Positions 60,450 to 64,000 of a stretch of 64,000 bases of DNA are shown here, in pieces (positions within the stretch are counted from its first letter, which is position 1; each line of letters begins with the position of its first letter). This DNA is from Trema orientale (taxonomy: Eukaryota > Streptophyta > Magnoliopsida > Rosales > Cannabaceae), in the NCBI GenBank assembly GCA_002914845.1, contig JXTC01000079.1:938784-1002783 (forward strand), written 5' to 3'. The notes under the pieces were generated by a model. The model saw nothing but the letters and a program-made list of their open reading frames with translations, had not been told where the DNA came from and ran no database searches. Made by a program: the position numbers and the translations under genes.

Positions 60450-61140
60450 TTAGAGCTTTTAGAATTGAATTCAACAGTTACTAATGTATTTCTATTGTAT
60501 GTGTAGTGCTCAAAAGCTCACACTCTTGCGTGATTAGTCATGAGAATAGTTCGAAAGACCCTCCAGATAGTTGCCTCAAAGATGTCGTTAGTATTAACAA
60601 GAGGTATACTCTCTACAAATTCATATTCACTGATATTATTATAAGTTACTACAATCTTAGTTTATATCCCCCGTATGCAAAATGTTTCAATATCGTTAGT
60701 TGGTTTTAATAATAACGATATTAGTATGTATCTTAGTTTATGTTTATATTAGTTCATATTAAAAGTATGCATCTAACCAGATCTTTTCAAAACAAATTTT
60801 TATTCCCTTTTCCAATACTAATACGACAAAAAATGCACATATGCATGTGTAAAAACATTAAAAGTGATAATATCATAATATTCGACCATCCAAAGTTTTA
60901 CATGAGTAGTTGTCTTGTGCGGCTAGCTAAGACTGATTTATTCAATTATTTATTAAATAAAAAGCTCAAAAACTTTCAACAAACAGACACACACTGACAA
61001 AGGAAATAACTAACCAAATACAGACAATCCATCATTATAAATGGTTCTCCAATACAAAGCATCATAAATAATTATTGAAGGCATATTTCCACGGAGCCAG
61101 CATAGTACCACGCCTCGATCTTAATATAACCTAGACAAAT
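60450..61140. other. Gene-free stretch downstream of the O-methyltransferase
   Basis: Presumably includes the 3' UTR of the O-methyltransferase gene. Nothing else recognised. Confidence 0.4.
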
Positions 61141-61144
61141 AGCT

Positions 61145-62915
61145 TCACTTTGGATAGGCCTCAATGATGGATGTTAAGGCCGGAATTTTGGTGATTTTGT
61201 AGCGAGGAAAACCTGCTTGTGCCAAAAGCTTCTTCCACTCTTTCTCAGTCCTCTCCTTTCCACCCGTGTTGTGAGCGAGCAACACAAGGTCAAACACCAC
61301 ACCCGTGTCATCAAACGGTCCGGTGCCTTCTGCCTCCACCACTATGTCCGCTATAATAAGTTTCCCAGTTTTCTCCGGTATTGCTTTCCGGCAATTCTTC
61401 AAGAGTTTCACACAAAGTTCGTCACCCCAATCGTGCAACACCCACTGCAAAAACAAAAATAGTATATGTTAATTACGAGCAATGTTACGGACATATATAG
61501 TACTTAGTATCATCCTCACTTTGCATAGAAAAGTAGTATATATTAACCACGAGGAATGTTCCTCTATGGGCACATATCTAGCACTTGGTACCACATTCCA
61601 AGTTCTGTAAAGGAACGAGGTCTAACACAAAAGCAAATTGCTAAGAGATGGACATCTGTATATGGTCCGCACATCTTTAAATTTGCTCGTGGGTCCCATG
61701 TTTCTATTAGTTGCAGTGATAAATTAAGCACTACAATTGTCCCATATCATATGTACATAAAATTTATATATGAGTCTACATTCTTAGTATGTGGCGTTTA
61801 TCAGTGCTTTTTCCGAAAATATGTAGTACTAAGTACTACACTCCAAGTTTCTCGGTTTAACACAAAAGAAAAATATCCTAAAAGGTACCATGTAGTATAT
61901 GTGCACACATTTGTAAGTTTGCATATGGATCCCATTGTATACATTGTTTAGCAAAACCGCATTTTACCATTTTTTTTCCTCTTTTTTTTTTTCACACAAT
62001 TTTATCATCTTCTTTTAGTTGCTTTATAGCATTAGCTAAAACTTATGCAAATAATATGTACAGGTGGTACTAAGCTGGTAAGGTGCTTGCCTTGGTGAAA
62101 ACTGCATCGGCAGGGGGCACTTCTTGAAACATGTCACCCCCAACATGGGTCACTCCGGGGTACTCCGGAGCCGTCTTAACAACGTGCGGCCGATCAAAGT
62201 TGATGCCCCGGATATGCGGATAGGCCTTCACTATCTCCGAAACCACCGAACCGGTCCCACCCCCGACATCGACGATCGATCTGACCAGGCTCCCGTCGTC
62301 GTCGCCACCCCTGAACAGGCCATCGCCATAGTGGGACAAGATCGTCGTGATGGTGATCCTGGCCGTGCACGCCATGCCCTCGTTGAGGAGCCTATTGAAC
62401 TCCGGATTCTTCCCCGCGAAGGCGAACATCTCGCCGTACGCCTTCTCGAAGGGGCAGTCGCCGCCTTCCCTCACGGTCCGGCTCAGCAAGTGCCACGAGT
62501 CCAAGAACCACGGGTGGTTCTCCTGGAGGACCATTGGAGCCAGGGTCAGGTGATGGCCACGGCGAGGATCAGACGGCGGCGTCGGCGGCTCGCGCAGGAG
62601 CCACCTCGACAGGCTGGTGGGACCGTAGAGGCAGCCCTCCTCGCTGCCGTCCGGCGCTTGTTGGAAGGTGAAAATCTTTCGGCGGACGAGCAGCCGCATG
62701 ATGCGGAAGAGGTAGGAGAGGTCCGGGGAGGGGGCATCGGGAATGGCGGCGGCGATTTGCGCCAAGGTGATTGGTTCGGGGTGAGAGTGGAGGATGTCCG
62801 GTATTCGGAGCTCCACGGCGCATTTCAAGGCCATGGAGTCCGCGAACCCGAACAAGTACTTCCATATCTGTGCTTGGTCTCTCAAGCTGGCCTCGCTTTC
62901 TACTAGTGATGCCAT
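61145..62915 (-). CDS. Class II plant O-methyltransferase
   Basis: Two exons on the minus strand, 62915-62091 and 61444-61145, giving 374 aa, the usual family length. Residues 1-120 are the dimerisation domain. The SAM-binding motif is VDVGGGTG at 215-222. The catalytic His is H279 in WVLHDWGDE, and the acidic partner region includes GGKERTEKEW (337-346). The enzyme should transfer a methyl group from SAM to a hydroxyl of a small phenolic or alkaloid substrate in the cytosol; the sequence resembles norcoclaurine, resveratrol and acetylserotonin O-methyltransferases without settling the substrate. The single intron sits at the K|W junction before the catalytic motif and uses a GC donor (AAG|GCAAGC). 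Exon 1 is strikingly GC-rich for this window. Confidence 0.9.
61450..62085. other. Intron of the O-methyltransferase gene
   Basis: About 650 bp, AT-rich, GC-AG type. Two related blocks, near 61,490-61,600 and 61,740-61,850, share TAGCACTTGGTACCACATTCC / TAGTACTAAGTACTACACTCC-like sequence. Confidence 0.6.
62090..62091 (-). other. GC-type splice donor of the O-methyltransferase intron
   Basis: The exon ends ACCAAG and the intron starts GCAAGC on the minus strand; the acceptor is TTTTTGCAG at 61445. The nearest GT downstream lies beyond an in-frame TAG, and only the GC junction joins FTK to WVLHDW as the family requires. Confidence 0.75.
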
Positions 62916-63020
62916 TAGTGTAGTACTATATATATAGAAGAGAATTAACGTTTTTGTTCCTCTATAGTTGAAGTATTATAAGACGGAATGGTTGTGGTTT
63001 GTCTTTACAATTGCATGGCT

Positions 63021-63030
63021 ATATTTATAG
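63021..63030 (-). promoter_or_regulatory. TATA box of the O-methyltransferase gene
   Basis: The minus strand reads CTATAAATAT about 105 bases upstream of the ATG, a suitable distance for a leader of 70-80 bases. A second TATATATA near 62,926-62,935 is too close to the ATG. Confidence 0.5.
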
Positions 63031-63643
63031 AGAAAATGTGATCAAAATTTTCCCAAAAGAAAAAAAAAAAGGCAAAAAGGAAATAATAATAGAAGACAAC
63101 ATTGCCAAGAATCACATGTGATTCTTTTTTCTTCTTTTTTTCTCTATTATAACATTTAAATTTTATTAAAATTTCGACATCTTTACAAACGTATGAATAG
63201 TAAATTTCGGGCACCATTTTATGACGATACAAACACCACGTCAATATACAAACAAAGGAACAAAAGATTTTAGATCTCATTTGGTGACTTTTCGAACGCT
63301 ACGTAAAACTGATTTCAGACTACATTAATGACATATAAAAAAATATATATGAACTTCCCGACTAGGTCAGCGAGAGAATGCTTCAATTGTTTACGAGTAC
63401 TTCTTATTTAACTGGGCGTGAACAATGGTGGGTAGAGAGAGGAGAATAAGGAGAGTATGAAAAAGAAAAGAGGTGGAACTTTTAGCTAAGGGTAAAATAG
63501 GGAAAAGATAGGCTTTTAATTTAACCACTTCTAAGGTTCCAATTCATCACTTGGCTTGGCTCCCATCTGGGATTATAATAAGCAGATCGTCTGTGTAATA
63601 TTGTTCTTTATTGTTTGTATTGAACTACATGTCCATTTAATTA

Positions 63644-63831
63644 AAGCAATGCTATGAGACACTAGTGGTGCCCAACACCATAATGACATATCATTATGTC
63701 ATTGAATAATTCTAATTAATAAACTGGATCCTATATAGGTCGCACCTGAAATTTAATTATAATTAGCCAGTAGAACATAGACTGACACATCACGTGATGT
63801 TACGCACCATATGGTGTCCCATAGCATTACT
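63644..63831. mobile_element. Mutator-type MITE, 188 bp, upstream of the O-methyltransferase gene
   Basis: A 10-bp duplication CATTTAATTA flanks it (63634-63643 and 63832-63841). The ends are AAGCAATGCTATGAGACAC and, reverse complemented, AGTAATGCTATGGGACACC, with further arm pairing inside (GTGGTGC against ATGGTGC). Confidence 0.8.
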
Positions 63832-63861
63832 CATTTAATTATCATATTACCTTTTTAACGT

Positions 63862-64000
63862 GGAGTTAATTACATATTTATACTTTACATTTTGACTGTT
63901 TTGTTCAATTTCTATTATTATCAATATTGACTTTCAGATTTGAAATTTATAATAAATTTATATTTAGTATGGGTCAAAAACCAATTTTGACCATTAAGTT
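63862..64000. mobile_element. Foldback element, family F, copy 3, cut by the window end
   Basis: Starts GGAGTTAATTACAT and continues through TTTTGACTGTTTTGTTCAAT, ATTATCAATATTGACTTTCAG and GGGTCAAAAACCAATTTTGA, the left arm of copy 2. The right arm lies beyond the window. Confidence 0.6.

Noticed and set aside
62124..62906. 260-codon open frame antisense to O-methyltransferase exon 1
   Set aside because: It is a shadow of a GC-rich exon, which leaves few stops on the other strand; the product has no family-like features.

Overview
This window is AT-rich plant nuclear DNA, almost certainly from an angiosperm. Every convincing gene is split by short spliceosomal introns. The products are plant families: GPI-anchored lipid-transfer proteins, a HUB-type histone H2B ubiquitin ligase, a chloroplast-targeted protein and a class II O-methyltransferase. 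The spaces between them are filled with plant transposon relics (Ty1/copia, Ty3/gypsy, PIF/Harbinger, several MITE families, a tRNA-type SINE, LINE-like tails). No CRISPR, operon or organellar insert is seen, and no tRNA or rRNA gene was recognised.

Layout. 1.9-3.0 kb and 14.2-16.6 kb (both minus) hold two paralogous three-exon LTPG genes. They share intron positions and core-promoter sequence and are now separated by about 11 kb of retroelement debris. 16.6-27.3 kb has no protein gene but carries MITEs, a SINE, and a perfect-looking U6 snRNA sequence joined to a 5'-truncated copy of that SINE and bounded by a 20-bp target-site duplication. 27.5-33.0 kb (plus) is an SF1/BBP-like KH protein of 729 aa with an altered RNA-contact loop and no zinc knuckle. 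34.9-37.1 kb (minus) is a four-exon, probably plastid-targeted protein of 268 aa. 39.8-49.7 kb (minus) is a 19-exon HUB2-type RING E3 ligase of about 864 aa. 49.9-55.4 kb is repeats, including a 551-bp tandem duplication. 55,439-60,314 is a complete but inactivated PIF/Harbinger element with 14-bp terminal repeats, a TAA duplication, two divergent decayed ORFs and a ten-unit hairpin satellite between them. 61.1-62.9 kb (minus) is a two-exon O-methyltransferase with a GC-AG intron.

The genes do not form one pathway. HUB2 acts on chromatin, the SF1-like protein probably on RNA, the LTPGs at the cell surface and the O-methyltransferase in specialised metabolism. From memory, Arabidopsis HUB2 and a GPI-anchored LTP gene (LTPG6) are immediate neighbours, so co-occurrence of both families here may be conserved microsynteny. 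All exon coordinates were read by eye from splice sites and reading-frame continuity; no alignment or expression data were available.
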